Origin: Lachnospiraceae bacterium
GTDB lineage: Bacteria; Bacillota; Clostridia; Lachnospirales; Lachnospiraceae
Length of the DNA stretch: 36,783 nt
Assembly: GCA_017543445.1 (NCBI GenBank)
Contig: JAFYGB010000065.1
Location: forward strand, 1-36,783
Reading direction: 5' to 3'
Shown here: in pieces, positions 7,985-17,413 of the stretch
How the letters are laid out: the number at the start of each line of letters is the position of its first letter
Position numbering within the stretch: the first letter of the stretch is position 1
Program-made: the position numbers and the translations under genes
The notes under the pieces: generated by a model
Told to the model about the DNA's origin: nothing
The model's database searches: none
What the model saw: only the letters and a program-made list of their open reading frames with translations

Positions 7985-8752
7985 TTATATTTCGGGGTTT
8001 TCGCCTCTCAAATAGGTCGGAATCGTTTTTAACTTGTGCAGATTCAGTACATGCATGCGGTCGATCTTCGCCCGAAGTGCTTCATCCTCGCACTCGCCGG
8101 TCAATATATACCGATCCAGTGTATCATAGGTAAACCCGATCTTCTCTTCGTCCGTCATGCCGGACAGTCCGTCGGACGGTGCCTTCTGCACCAGGTGCGC
8201 TGCGATGCCGAGCTCGGCGCCGAGCAGGCGCATCTCCGTAACGGTATAATTCGCGCAAGGACTAAAGTCTCCAGCTGCATCGCCGTACTTCGTCGAATAA
8301 CCGATGTAGTCCTCGGAACGGTTGCACGTATTGACCACGCGACCGCCCATGGGCTGCGCCTGCGCCACCGCATATAACGTCGTCATGCGGATCCGCGGCG
8401 GGATATTGATCTCCATATCCTTCGTAGGAACGAAGCCATCCAGCGCGGCCAATGTATTTTTGAGCCCGTTCACTGCGTCGGCGATATTCACCACGTAGTA
8501 CTTGATATCGAGGCTCTGCGCCACTTCCATGGAATCGGCGATGTCCGCCTGCACGCCGTTCGGCATCAATACGCCGACCACGCGCTCCTTACCCAGCGCC
8601 CGCACCAGCAGGTTCGCCACGATGGTGGAGTCCTTGCCTCCGGACAGGCCGATCACGGCCGCCGCCTTCGGGCCATTGTTTTCAAACCATTCGCGGATCC
8701 ATGCAACGATCCCTTCGATCTCTTTTTTTGCGTCAAAATTCTGAAGTTTCAT
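7985..8752 (-). CDS. nadE: NH3-dependent NAD+ synthetase NadE
   Basis: Makes NAD+ from nicotinate adenine dinucleotide, ATP and ammonia, the last step of NAD synthesis, in the cytosol. The 255-residue protein is a single adenine-nucleotide alpha hydrolase-type domain. The PP-loop GLSGGKDS is at 35-42, and later conserved parts include TCNRSEDYIGYSTKYGD and the PSDGLSGMTDEEKIG loop. There is no glutaminase domain, so it should use free ammonia. GGGGAGG lies 8 bases before the ATG, overlapping the short 15-bp gap after pncB. It is the last gene of nrtR-pncA-pncB-nadE, followed by a terminator. Identity is secure. Confidence 0.96.
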   Translation of the reverse strand: MKLQNFDAKKEIEGIVAWIREWFENNGPKAAAVIGLSGGKDSTIVANLLVRALGKERVVGVLMPNGVQADIADSMEVAQSLDIKYYVVNIADAVNGLKNTLAALDGFVPTKDMEINIPPRIRMTTLYAVAQAQPMGGRVVNTCNRSEDYIGYSTKYGDAAGDFSPCANYTVTEMRLLGAELGIAAHLVQKAPSDGLSGMTDEEKIGFTYDTLDRYILTGECEDEALRAKIDRMHVLNLHKLKTIPTYLRGENPEI

Positions 8753-8767
8753 ACGTCTAACCTCCCC

Positions 8768-9994
8768 TTAGTGATTCATTCGCCAGTCGATGCTGCGCTG
8801 CAGGTACTCGACATACGCCGGGTTCTTACACATTCCCTTACCGGGTGTATCCGAGATCTTCGCCACATCCATGCCGTTGCAGAATGTGGTCTTCATAACG
8901 ATATTCAGTGCGTTCTCGTCCGTATCGTTCGCCAGATAGGTACCGATACCGAACGCCACCTTCGCCCGTCCGTTGAAGTGCCGGTACAGCGCATCCGCCC
9001 GCGCGAAATCCAGGCTGTCGGAGAACAGCAGAGTCTTCTGCGTTCCGTCGATCTCCAGTTTCTTATAGTGCTCCAGGATCTTCTCGCCCCACTCGTACGG
9101 GTCACCGCTGTCGTGGCGCACGCCGGAAAACAGCGTTGCGTAGGTGAGATTGAAGTCCCGGAGGAAGCAGTCCGTCGTGATCGCATCGGTCAATGCGGTT
9201 CCGTTCAGGACACTGTATTCCTTCACCCAGGCTTCCATCGCGTACCAGTTGGAGTACGCCGGGTTGTGTTTGTGATTCCCCTGGCCCACACACATGATCC
9301 ACTCATGCGCCATGGTGCCCATCGGCTTCACGTTGTATTTCATGGCCAGGTACACGTTCGAAGTTCCCACGAACTTCGTGCCGAGCGGTTTGCCGTCCGC
9401 ATCGCGCCCTGTCGGGAACTGCGTTTCGGCCAATGTCTTCACGGCCAGCTCCTGCGCCTCTGCAGAAAGTCGGCGCCGAAGGCCGAATTCGCTGAACGCG
9501 GACAGATAGTATTTGCCATCCGTCAACCAGCCGATCTTCTCCTTCAGACGGCGAGCGAAGCTCTCCATCAGTTTGTCGTAATCGTACTTCATCCGGAAGT
9601 ACACTTCGTTCACGATCGCCAGCGTCGGGATCTCGTACATGGAAGTGTTCAGCCATGTGCCGGTCGTCTCGATCGCCAGGCCGCACTCCGCGTCCGCCGT
9701 GATCGAAAAATCTTCAAACCGCGGATGCCACAGCCGCAGGAAGTCCACATACGACTGCTTGAACCAGCGGATCTTGCTTAAGTACTGCAGTTCCTCCTCG
9801 GTGAACTTCAGTTCGCAGTACCGACGGATCTGATCACGGATCTCCTCCACCATCTCGGTCGTAAAGTGCACGTCCTTATTCCGACACTTAAACGTCCAGG
9901 TCGTGGTGTATCCGGGAAACTGGTGATAGATCGCCTGTCCCATGCTGAATTTATAAAGATCGGTCTCCAATAAGCTTGTAATGATCTGTTTCAT
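8768..9994 (-). CDS. pncB: Nicotinate phosphoribosyltransferase PncB
   Basis: Converts nicotinate and PRPP to nicotinate mononucleotide, the entry step of the Preiss-Handler pathway, with ATP hydrolysis. The 408-residue protein starts with the typical LLETDLYKFSMGQAIYHQFP and has the conserved HEWIMCVGQ and FSGVRHDSGDPYEWGEK segments, the latter at the substrate/phosphate site. Length is normal for the bacterial form. The start has GAGG 5 bases upstream. It lies between pncA, which makes its substrate, and nadE (15-bp gap), so the operon covers both ends of the salvage pathway. NadD, needed between PncB and NadE, is not encoded in the window. Confidence 0.95.
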   Translation of the reverse strand: MKQIITSLLETDLYKFSMGQAIYHQFPGYTTTWTFKCRNKDVHFTTEMVEEIRDQIRRYCELKFTEEELQYLSKIRWFKQSYVDFLRLWHPRFEDFSITADAECGLAIETTGTWLNTSMYEIPTLAIVNEVYFRMKYDYDKLMESFARRLKEKIGWLTDGKYYLSAFSEFGLRRRLSAEAQELAVKTLAETQFPTGRDADGKPLGTKFVGTSNVYLAMKYNVKPMGTMAHEWIMCVGQGNHKHNPAYSNWYAMEAWVKEYSVLNGTALTDAITTDCFLRDFNLTYATLFSGVRHDSGDPYEWGEKILEHYKKLEIDGTQKTLLFSDSLDFARADALYRHFNGRAKVAFGIGTYLANDTDENALNIVMKTTFCNGMDVAKISDTPGKGMCKNPAYVEYLQRSIDWRMNH

Positions 9995-10028
9995 AAGTCC
10001 TCACCCATCCTTTCTTCTGCTCTGCTGC

Positions 10029-10583
10029 CTATTCTTCCGGCTGCTCCGGGTAATTCGTTACCTGGATCTGGCACATCTTCATCGCGTCCAATGCAGTCTT
10101 ATGTGTCGCAGGTGTTACGCCTGCGCAGCACGCCGCGTCCACAGCCATCGGGATGTTCGGCAGGAAGGCCTTCGTCAAAAGCGCGTTGCTGATGACGCAG
10201 ATGTCGGTGCAGATACCGATGAGTTCGACCTCATCGATCTTCTCCGCTTCATTTTCCTCTGCCAGATAGGCTCCCAGCTCCCGTGCGCCGAATGTTACTT
10301 TATCGAAGATCTTCGCCTCCTCGGCAAATGCTTTCAGCTCGTCGATGATCTCCCAGCCTTCGGTCCCCTTCAGGCAATGCGGCACCGGCAGGTTCCTTCC
10401 CTCTTCGGTCTCCATATAATCTTCAAAGTGCGTGTCCCGGGTGAATATCACTTCCGTTCCGGCTTCTTTCGCCGCGCGGATCTTCTCCACAACGGTCGGC
10501 ACGATCGCGATCGCCTCTTCATTTCGAAGCGTGCCCGTTACAAAATCATTCTGCATATCCACAACGATCAAAAGCTTTCTCAT
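10029..10583 (-). CDS. pncA: Nicotinamidase PncA
   Basis: Hydrolyses nicotinamide to nicotinate and ammonia, feeding PncB. The 184-residue isochorismatase-fold protein has the catalytic triad Asp9 (VVDMQNDF), Lys95 (FDKVTFG) and Cys129 (CTDICVISN). Candidate metal ligands are Asp50, His52 and His69 in the DTHF...PHC stretch. The ATG has AGGGGAG upstream and follows nrtR by 18 bp. Placed second in the nrtR operon, it should be repressed with the other salvage genes. The ammonia it releases could also serve NadE. Other isochorismatase-fold hydrolases are possible in principle, but the triad and operon make nicotinamidase very likely. Confidence 0.93.
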   Translation of the reverse strand: MRKLLIVVDMQNDFVTGTLRNEEAIAIVPTVVEKIRAAKEAGTEVIFTRDTHFEDYMETEEGRNLPVPHCLKGTEGWEIIDELKAFAEEAKIFDKVTFGARELGAYLAEENEAEKIDEVELIGICTDICVISNALLTKAFLPNIPMAVDAACCAGVTPATHKTALDAMKMCQIQVTNYPEQPEE

Positions 10584-10601
10584 AGAAATCTCCCCTTTCT
10601 C

Positions 10602-11354
10602 TTACTGCCGTACCTTCCGGTACAGAGTGGCTGCCCGTCGGCCATTCGCCGATGTTTTTTCTCCGGTTTCAACGACCTTTCCGGTGTCGACGTATTTCTT
10701 CAGGAAATCCCGGCGGAAATTACCCGCGTCTAAGTTCTCCCCCTTCACCGTTTCAAAGATCTTCTTCAATTCGTAAATGGTAAATGACTGGTCATTTTCC
10801 AAAAAGTGAAATGCGTCCTCCGTGTAGTCGATTCGATTCTTCAGCCGCTGGATCGCGGTCTCGATCACCTTTGCATGATCGAAGGCCAGCTCATCTTCCT
10901 TCACCACATGTCGTGTTCCGATGAGCACCAGACCCTCTTCGTTCCGGTAGATCCGAAACAGTTCCGCGTCGCGGGCGTCATCCCCTGCGTGTATATTCAG
11001 TGAGTCCTTCGGGACGAATGCCATGTACGCAACGGATATGACACGCATGCGCGGATCGCGTCCCACGTCGCCGAACGTCGCCAGCTGGTCCATCGGGATG
11101 TTGGTAAGCCCCGTCTCCTCCTCCAGTTCCCTGGCTGCCGCCTCCTTAAGGCTCTCCGTCATCTCGACGAACCCGCCGGGGATAGCCCATAAGCCCTTGT
11201 ACGGAAAATTCTTCCGCTGGATCAACAATATGGAGAGTTCGTGCTTATCCGACAATGTGAAGATCACATTATCCACGGTCACGGAAGGCCGCTCATAATC
11301 TCCGGGACGATAGTTTCTCAAATACTCCCGTTCTTCTTCACTCGGTTGGTACAT
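10602..11354 (-). CDS. nrtR: NrtR, Nudix-related transcriptional regulator of NAD metabolism
   Basis: A 250-residue protein with an N-terminal Nudix domain (about 20-160) and a C-terminal winged-helix region (about 165-250, ending RRAATLYRKVRQ). This is the NrtR layout: a repressor of NAD genes that senses ADP-ribose or related compounds. The Nudix box is fully canonical (Gly61, Glu67, REL at 75-77, EE at 79-80, Gly82), so hydrolase activity may be retained, whereas some studied NrtR proteins have lost it. AAAGGAGGAAG precedes the ATG. It is the first gene of the NAD salvage operon, and two identical-class palindromes in the promoter point to autoregulation. An ADP-ribose pyrophosphatase alone is less likely given the C-terminal domain and context. 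Confidence 0.92.
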   Translation of the reverse strand: MYQPSEEEREYLRNYRPGDYERPSVTVDNVIFTLSDKHELSILLIQRKNFPYKGLWAIPGGFVEMTESLKEAAARELEEETGLTNIPMDQLATFGDVGRDPRMRVISVAYMAFVPKDSLNIHAGDDARDAELFRIYRNEEGLVLIGTRHVVKEDELAFDHAKVIETAIQRLKNRIDYTEDAFHFLENDQSFTIYELKKIFETVKGENLDAGNFRRDFLKKYVDTGKVVETGEKTSANGRRAATLYRKVRQ

Positions 11355-11376
11355 ATCTTCCTCCTTTCGGTTGTTT

Positions 11377-11417
11377 ATAGTCTGTTTGACTATTTATAAT
11401 ATAGTCTGTCTGACTAT
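11377..11417. promoter_or_regulatory. Two tandem NrtR-type operators
   Basis: Two 17-base palindromes with arms ATAGTC and GACTAT, at 11377-11393 and 11401-11417, only the central five bases differing slightly. Centres are 24 bp apart. One fills the spacer of the promoter, the other lies between the -10 and the start region, so binding would block RNA polymerase. Specific matching to NrtR is inferred from position. Confidence 0.8.
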
Positions 11418-11426
11418 ATTTGTCAA
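11398..11426 (-). promoter_or_regulatory. Sigma-A promoter of nrtR-pncA-pncB-nadE
   Basis: On the minus strand TTGACA (11426-11421), a 17-base spacer and TATATT (11403-11398). Predicted start near 11391. It is overlapped by both palindromes at 11377-11417. Confidence 0.75.
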
Positions 11427-11471
11427 CCCCTTTTTCAAAAAAACTTTTAAAACTTTTTTCGCACGTGAAAA

Positions 11472-11500
11472 CAGCCGGAGAAATCATGGTTCTCCGACTG
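11472..11500 (-). terminator. Intrinsic terminator of the histidine phosphatase gene
   Basis: An 11-bp stem with one U-G pair (11472-11482 with 11490-11500, loop of 7), followed by TTTTCAC on the minus strand, 14 bases past the stop. Confidence 0.7.
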
Positions 11501-11513
11501 CCTTATTATGGTT

Positions 11514-12167
11514 CTACCAGTTTGTGAATCGTTTTTTCTCTCCCCGCCAGTATGCGGTGAAATCCTCTCGGGTACCAGCAAAAAATAATCCTTCGGTAAA
11601 CCCGCACCAATTCTCCCCGTGGATCCCGGTCTTCAGGCCGAATAAGGCCGAAGCCAGCACCACTACATGCGAGTCGTGGGAGCAGATCAGATCGAGCTGT
11701 CCCTCTTCTCCGGGATCGGAGAAAATCGCATCTACGACGGGCCGCGCCTCCCCGTACAGGGTCGCACCCCAGGTGTATTCGGGAATATTCCTCTGCAGGC
11801 CGTAGAAATACTCATACCAGCCGACATGGTGCTCTTCTTGCGCGCGGTAGGCACCCGCAGACCCGGAATATACTTCCAGGGAAATGATATTCGGCTCCTC
11901 CACGCCTGCCCCGTGGGCGATCTCACGGATCGTCTGGCGGCAACGCTCGACCGAACTCGCATAAAAATGTCCCAGTGGTCGGTCGATGCTCCTTCCGATC
12001 TCCTGTGCCATGCGGATCCCTTCCGGCGTCAGCAGAAGCTTCGAATAATCTCCGTTTACAGGGTTATCAAATCGCTTGGCGTGGCGCAAAAAGAGTTTGA
12101 CATTGGCCTCTTTCGGAAGTTCTGCGGCGGCACGTACCATCTCTTCATAGGGAGAATTGATCTTCAC
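11514..12167 (-). CDS. Histidine phosphatase superfamily protein
   Basis: A 217-residue protein with the RHG-type motif of the phosphoglycerate-mutase-like/histidine phosphatase superfamily: LFLRHAKR (Arg28, His29) supplies the phospho-accepting His, and the late CSHDSHV supplies the second His. Another family trait is SSVERCRQT. No signal peptide is seen, so it should act in the cytosol on an unknown phosphoester. I chose a GTG at 12167: AAGGAG lies 9 bases before it and overlaps the stop of the flavodoxin remnant, whereas the ATG 18 codons upstream would overlap that gene and lacks a good site. It is followed by a terminator. It was probably coupled to flavodoxin before that gene was truncated. 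Confidence 0.78.
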   Translation of the reverse strand: MKINSPYEEMVRAAAELPKEANVKLFLRHAKRFDNPVNGDYSKLLLTPEGIRMAQEIGRSIDRPLGHFYASSVERCRQTIREIAHGAGVEEPNIISLEVYSGSAGAYRAQEEHHVGWYEYFYGLQRNIPEYTWGATLYGEARPVVDAIFSDPGEEGQLDLICSHDSHVVVLASALFGLKTGIHGENWCGFTEGLFFAGTREDFTAYWRGEKKRFTNW

Positions 12168-12180
12168 GATATACGACTCC

Positions 12181-12468
12181 TTATACTGCGGCCAATGCTT
12201 CGCCCAGTTTTCTGCATGCATCCAGTGCGTCTTCGCCCGGTGTGTAGTTTGCCATCACGCTGTCACACACCAGTGCCGCACCGTCGTCATGGCAACGGTC
12301 TTCCCAGTCACGCATCCACTGGCCGTCGCCCCAGCCGTAGGAACCAAAGAGAGCGATCTTCTTACCCGAAAGGGATGCCTCGATCGATGTAAACATCGGG
12401 TCAAAGGACGACTCCTCGAGCACTTCCGCGCCCATGGCCGGACATCCGAAAGCGATGGCGTCAAACAT
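12181..12468 (-). pseudogene. 5'-truncated flavodoxin remnant
   Basis: The 95-codon frame reads as the last two thirds of a clostridial flavodoxin: FDAIAFGCPAMGAEVLEES, then LFGSYGWGDGQWMRDWEDR and a typical C-terminus. The first ~45-50 residues, including the FMN-phosphate loop (normally S/T-G-T-G-N-T), are absent. Only 89 bases separate it from enolase, and they hold hairpins, so no room exists for the missing part. The ATG at 12468 lies 2 bases past a hairpin whose arm would hide the only GGAG. It probably makes no functional electron carrier. The deletion apparently joined the enolase terminator region to the middle of flavodoxin. Confidence 0.75.
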
Positions 12469-12470
12469 AA

Positions 12471-12549
12471 AACTCCGCTTGCGCGGAGTTGCAGAGATAT
12501 TTCTCTTACCGCGTCATCACAGGCGACGGCGTATGCCGCCGCCCGTGAT
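12471..12549 (-). terminator. Tandem hairpins ending enolase transcription
   Basis: Two minus-strand hairpins. The first has a 15-bp stem with two G-U pairs (12516-12530 with 12535-12549, loop of 4), 8 bases past the eno stop and without a U-tract. The second has an 8-bp stem (12471-12478 with 12483-12490) closed by a GCAA tetraloop, followed by TTTT. Together they probably terminate eno mRNA, the first perhaps protecting its 3' end. Confidence 0.6.
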
Positions 12550-12557
12550 CCTTCGGT

Positions 12558-13939
<1,382 letters not shown>

Positions 13940-13967
13940 ACGTAGTTAGCACCCGCTAACTCCGCTT

Positions 13968-13996
13968 ATTATATTCCAACTTCTTGTTCTTGTCAA
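13968..13996 (-). promoter_or_regulatory. Consensus sigma-A promoter of eno
   Basis: Minus-strand TTGACA (13996-13991), exactly 17 bases, TATAAT (13973-13968): a perfect match. Predicted start near 13961, about 100 bases before the ATG. Fits a highly expressed glycolytic gene. Confidence 0.85.
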
Positions 13997-14019
13997 TTAC
14001 TTTCGAAAAAGTTTGTTAT

Positions 14020-17000
14020 TTATTTCACAGACAATGTAACTACGTTCGAAACGGTCTTCTGTCCGTTTCCATCCATGATCACACAGCGGAACTGCCAGCC
14101 GTTTAAGCCTGCCAGCGTTGCAACCGTGAGGTTCGCGGTCTTCGCTCCGGTCTGTCCGGAGTTCGTCCACTCCGCGGAGGAATTCCTTCGGGACTGCCAC
14201 TGATATTTCAGTGTCGCTCTTCCAGTCGCTGCCACGGATAATGTTACCTTCGCCCCCGCTTTCACACTTGCAGCGGTCGGCTGCTTCGTGATCTTCGGCA
14301 CGAGTGATACTGTAACAACATTCGAGAAGGCTTTATGACCGTCTGCATCCGTTACCACACAGCGGAACTGCCAGCCGTGAAGGCCCGCGCTCGTGGCCAC
14401 CAAAAGCGTCGACGTCTTTGCGCCGCTCTGTCCGGAGTTAGTCCAAGCGGACGATGCATCCTTACGTGACTGCCACTGATATTTCAACGCCGTCTTTCCG
14501 GCCGCGACCACCTGATACTTCACCGTATCTCCGACTGCTACCGTCTGGTTCACCGGCTGCGTCGTGATCCTCGGTAAGATGGTCATGGTCACTTCCTTCG
14601 AATACGCCTTGCGGCCACTTCCGTCCGTTACCACACAACGGAACTGCCAGCCATGAAGGCCCGCGGACGTCGCCACCGAAAGCGTTGCCGTCTTCGCTCC
14701 GCTCTGTCCGGAATTCGACCACGCCGCCGAAGCGTTCTTACGCGACTGCCACTGATATTTCAGCGTACCTGTTCCTGTCGCATCGGCCGTGATCTTTACG
14801 ATCTCGCCTGCCGCAGCCTCCGGCTGACCCGTGCTGCCCGACCAGATCGTCACGTAAGGCGTACTTACCTCTTCAACGATGACCTTTACGTTGTTTGACT
14901 TGATGTTCTTCGAAGGAACCAGGGATTTCGATATCTGTGTATTTCGAAGCACGATGTCCAGGTACGCGCGGTCATCTACTGCCCAGCCATCCACCAGGAC
15001 TCCATCGTTGCTGCGGATCACACAACTGTCAAAAAGCACGCGGCTTCCGGCGGTCGTTTTCGCCAACATATAGATCAGGCTCTTACCCGTAAGCGTGATA
15101 TCACAATTCTTAAATGTGACATCGATATGATCCAGGCTGTATGCGTACGGGCCGAACTCCAACATCTTATCCGATGCCGAGCGGATCACACAATCCTCAA
15201 ATGTGATCTTTTCCGGATGGTCTCCTACACTTGCCGTCAGATACAAGTCCTCAAATTCACATCCCTTAAATGTGAGATCCTTGGAAAAGGGATTCGTCGC
15301 TACCTTCGCCGTGAATTTGCAGTTTTCGAACACACGGTCGACATAATAGGGATTACTGAAATTGAAGTAGATCAAGTCTTTTCCCGCAACAGGTACAAAT
15401 GTACAATCATAGAAATGCAGGTGACTTCTTACGTCTCCGTCCATCATGACAGTGCATCCGTGTAAGGTCGCGTTATCACCGGAGAAATTGGTAAATGTGC
15501 AATTCTCATACACGACCGTATCCACAACGGAGTTTGTGTAGGTCGTAACATTGTCCCCGTTTGCGATCGTGCAGTTTTTGACCTTCATCTGAACGGGTAC
15601 TTCCTGCTCCGTCAACGGATTGTAGAAATTGATATGACCGCCGACGATATTCTGGATACGGCCGTACAGGTTCGTCATCTTCGTCCCCAGCGCCCACAGG
15701 ATCGTCGAATCCCCACTGGAAAAATCACGGATCACACAACCGTATACGCGGCTGCGGATCACGATATCGTGTGCCTTACAGTTCTCGTAAACATGGTTGT
15801 ATCCGGTATTATCGATGACCGTCGCTGTCGTGTGTTCAGCTTTTGCTAACACCGTGTTGTTTCTGTAATAAACGTCCTGCATCTCTTCCCAGCCATCCTC
15901 GAAGTCGACCGGGCAGGGGGTGATGCTGTTTCCACATCGATTAAACGTGCAATTCTCGATCAGGACATTTCCGCCCGATGCCGGAGCCAACGCACAGGTC
16001 CGCGTATCCTCAAAACGAATACCCGAGAACTTATAATACTCTCCCAGGTGCTTCGTATAAACATATACGCTATGCATATCCGGATCATCGGTTGGGAAAT
16101 CCGTTCCCGAGAAAGTGACTCTTATGTATTTCGCCCCGGTCGGAACCACGATCTTTCGATACTGGAAGCCCGTGAACGATTCCATAAACTTCTTATTCGC
16201 ATCATAGAAAGACAGATAGATGACCGGAGAATCTCCGTTTAAACCACGGTATCCGCCCGGATGTCCGACATAAACAACGTCTTCGTCCGCGTCATACGCC
16301 AGCATCCTCGTAAGATCGATCATGGAGCTGGTACTGCAGTTTTTATCTGCCACTTCCTTACCGTTAACGATTGCCGTCCGGGTAAATGTATCCAAGATCG
16401 CGCCCGGGCCGTCCCAGGTACCCGTGGTGAAGACCGTATGTCCCGTCGTGCACTTGATCGTAAGATTTTCGAGGGAATTATACTTTCCTCCGCTCATATA
16501 GAAGGCATTGATGCCCTCGCCTTGACCATTGATTTCCAGATCCCGCGCCTGCCGTTCAAAACGGTCGCCTTCCAGCGTACCATTGATCAGATGTGCATCT
16601 ACTACGTCATCCATCGTTACGATGCATCCGGAAACATAGATGCCTTCCGTTTTGATCGTATCCAGTTTAAAGGTGCTTCCGTTCATATCCACCGTAAAGT
16701 GTGACGGGATCTTGATGCAGGTCTTTCTGGCGTCTTCGCCATTGATCCGGTAGGTTCCCTTTAGAAGAACGATCTTCTTATAACCTGCCGCCTGCTTATC
16801 CGCGAACAGTTGGGTCAGACCATCCTTCGTGGAGATCAATGCGTTTTCGTCTGTGCTATTATCGTTGCGGATCCCGTACTTCGTCAGATCCGCCTTCGTC
16901 ATATAGTAGGTCTGTTTCTCTGTGATCGTGGTCTCCGAAGGGTTCACGACCCAGAGGTCGTTAAACAATCTGTGCGACGTAAGGCCGGTCCTCGGATCGT

Positions 17001-17358
17001 AAACCTCTACGTAAAATGTATGGGTCCCTGCGCTCAGTTTTCCTAACGTCAATGTGTAATCACCGAGCGGTACGCCCTTGATCGTCTTTTTGACTCCATC
17101 CACTGCGTAGATCAGATCCAGTTTCACGGAACTATCGTTCTTCATATACTCCGACTGCGCATAGTCGGTAATGTAGAGCGGAATTTGTATCGTATCATTC
17201 GTGGTCGGCTTCGGATTAAAGTAGTACGTCGATACGTACGGTACCTCAAACCGCGCTGCGCCGCTGACGGCCGTTTCCGCCGCCTGTGTCCGGACATTTG
17301 TGCCGCAAAAGCCGAGCACGAACCCCAAAACTACGATCCATGCCAAAAACTTCTTCAT
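14020..17358 (-). CDS. Secreted right-handed beta-helix protein with three Ig-like domains
   Basis: A 1112-residue secreted protein. A signal peptide occupies about 1-28 (MKKFLAWIVVLGFVLGF...TQAA). An N-terminal beta-rich region (about 30-130) is followed by a pectate-lyase/epimerase-like right-handed beta-helix (about 150-830), seen as repeated short strands with runs such as LENLTIKC, VYENCTF, TFKNCDI and FDSCVI ending in N/C/D turns. The last ~265 residues are three Ig-like domains with the core LKYQWQSR...WQFRCVV. Beta-helix proteins of this kind cleave, epimerise or bind acidic polysaccharides; the activity is unknown. It has no sortase motif or SLH domain. AGGGG precedes the start. Third gene of the operon, 55 bp after the heparinase-like gene. 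Confidence 0.8.
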   Translation of the reverse strand: MKKFLAWIVVLGFVLGFCGTNVRTQAAETAVSGAARFEVPYVSTYYFNPKPTTNDTIQIPLYITDYAQSEYMKNDSSVKLDLIYAVDGVKKTIKGVPLGDYTLTLGKLSAGTHTFYVEVYDPRTGLTSHRLFNDLWVVNPSETTITEKQTYYMTKADLTKYGIRNDNSTDENALISTKDGLTQLFADKQAAGYKKIVLLKGTYRINGEDARKTCIKIPSHFTVDMNGSTFKLDTIKTEGIYVSGCIVTMDDVVDAHLINGTLEGDRFERQARDLEINGQGEGINAFYMSGGKYNSLENLTIKCTTGHTVFTTGTWDGPGAILDTFTRTAIVNGKEVADKNCSTSSMIDLTRMLAYDADEDVVYVGHPGGYRGLNGDSPVIYLSFYDANKKFMESFTGFQYRKIVVPTGAKYIRVTFSGTDFPTDDPDMHSVYVYTKHLGEYYKFSGIRFEDTRTCALAPASGGNVLIENCTFNRCGNSITPCPVDFEDGWEEMQDVYYRNNTVLAKAEHTTATVIDNTGYNHVYENCKAHDIVIRSRVYGCVIRDFSSGDSTILWALGTKMTNLYGRIQNIVGGHINFYNPLTEQEVPVQMKVKNCTIANGDNVTTYTNSVVDTVVYENCTFTNFSGDNATLHGCTVMMDGDVRSHLHFYDCTFVPVAGKDLIYFNFSNPYYVDRVFENCKFTAKVATNPFSKDLTFKGCEFEDLYLTASVGDHPEKITFEDCVIRSASDKMLEFGPYAYSLDHIDVTFKNCDITLTGKSLIYMLAKTTAGSRVLFDSCVIRSNDGVLVDGWAVDDRAYLDIVLRNTQISKSLVPSKNIKSNNVKVIVEEVSTPYVTIWSGSTGQPEAAAGEIVKITADATGTGTLKYQWQSRKNASAAWSNSGQSGAKTATLSVATSAGLHGWQFRCVVTDGSGRKAYSKEVTMTILPRITTQPVNQTVAVGDTVKYQVVAAGKTALKYQWQSRKDASSAWTNSGQSGAKTSTLLVATSAGLHGWQFRCVVTDADGHKAFSNVVTVSLVPKITKQPTAASVKAGAKVTLSVAATGRATLKYQWQSRRNSSAEWTNSGQTGAKTANLTVATLAGLNGWQFRCVIMDGNGQKTVSNVVTLSVK
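14023..14823 (-). repeat. Triple Ig-like module, copy in the beta-helix gene
   Basis: Three tandem ~82-residue units, each with LKYQWQSRK, GAKT and GWQFRCV. Units 2 and 3 match, position by position, those of the two upstream genes (17417-18250, 20242-21076). Unit 1 has a divergent N-terminal edge and a shortened linker to unit 2. Confidence 0.85.
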
Positions 17359-17413
17359 TTGTGTTTCCCCTTTTTCCTTTTAGTAACTTACATGCATTCT
17401 GTTCCGCTGACCC

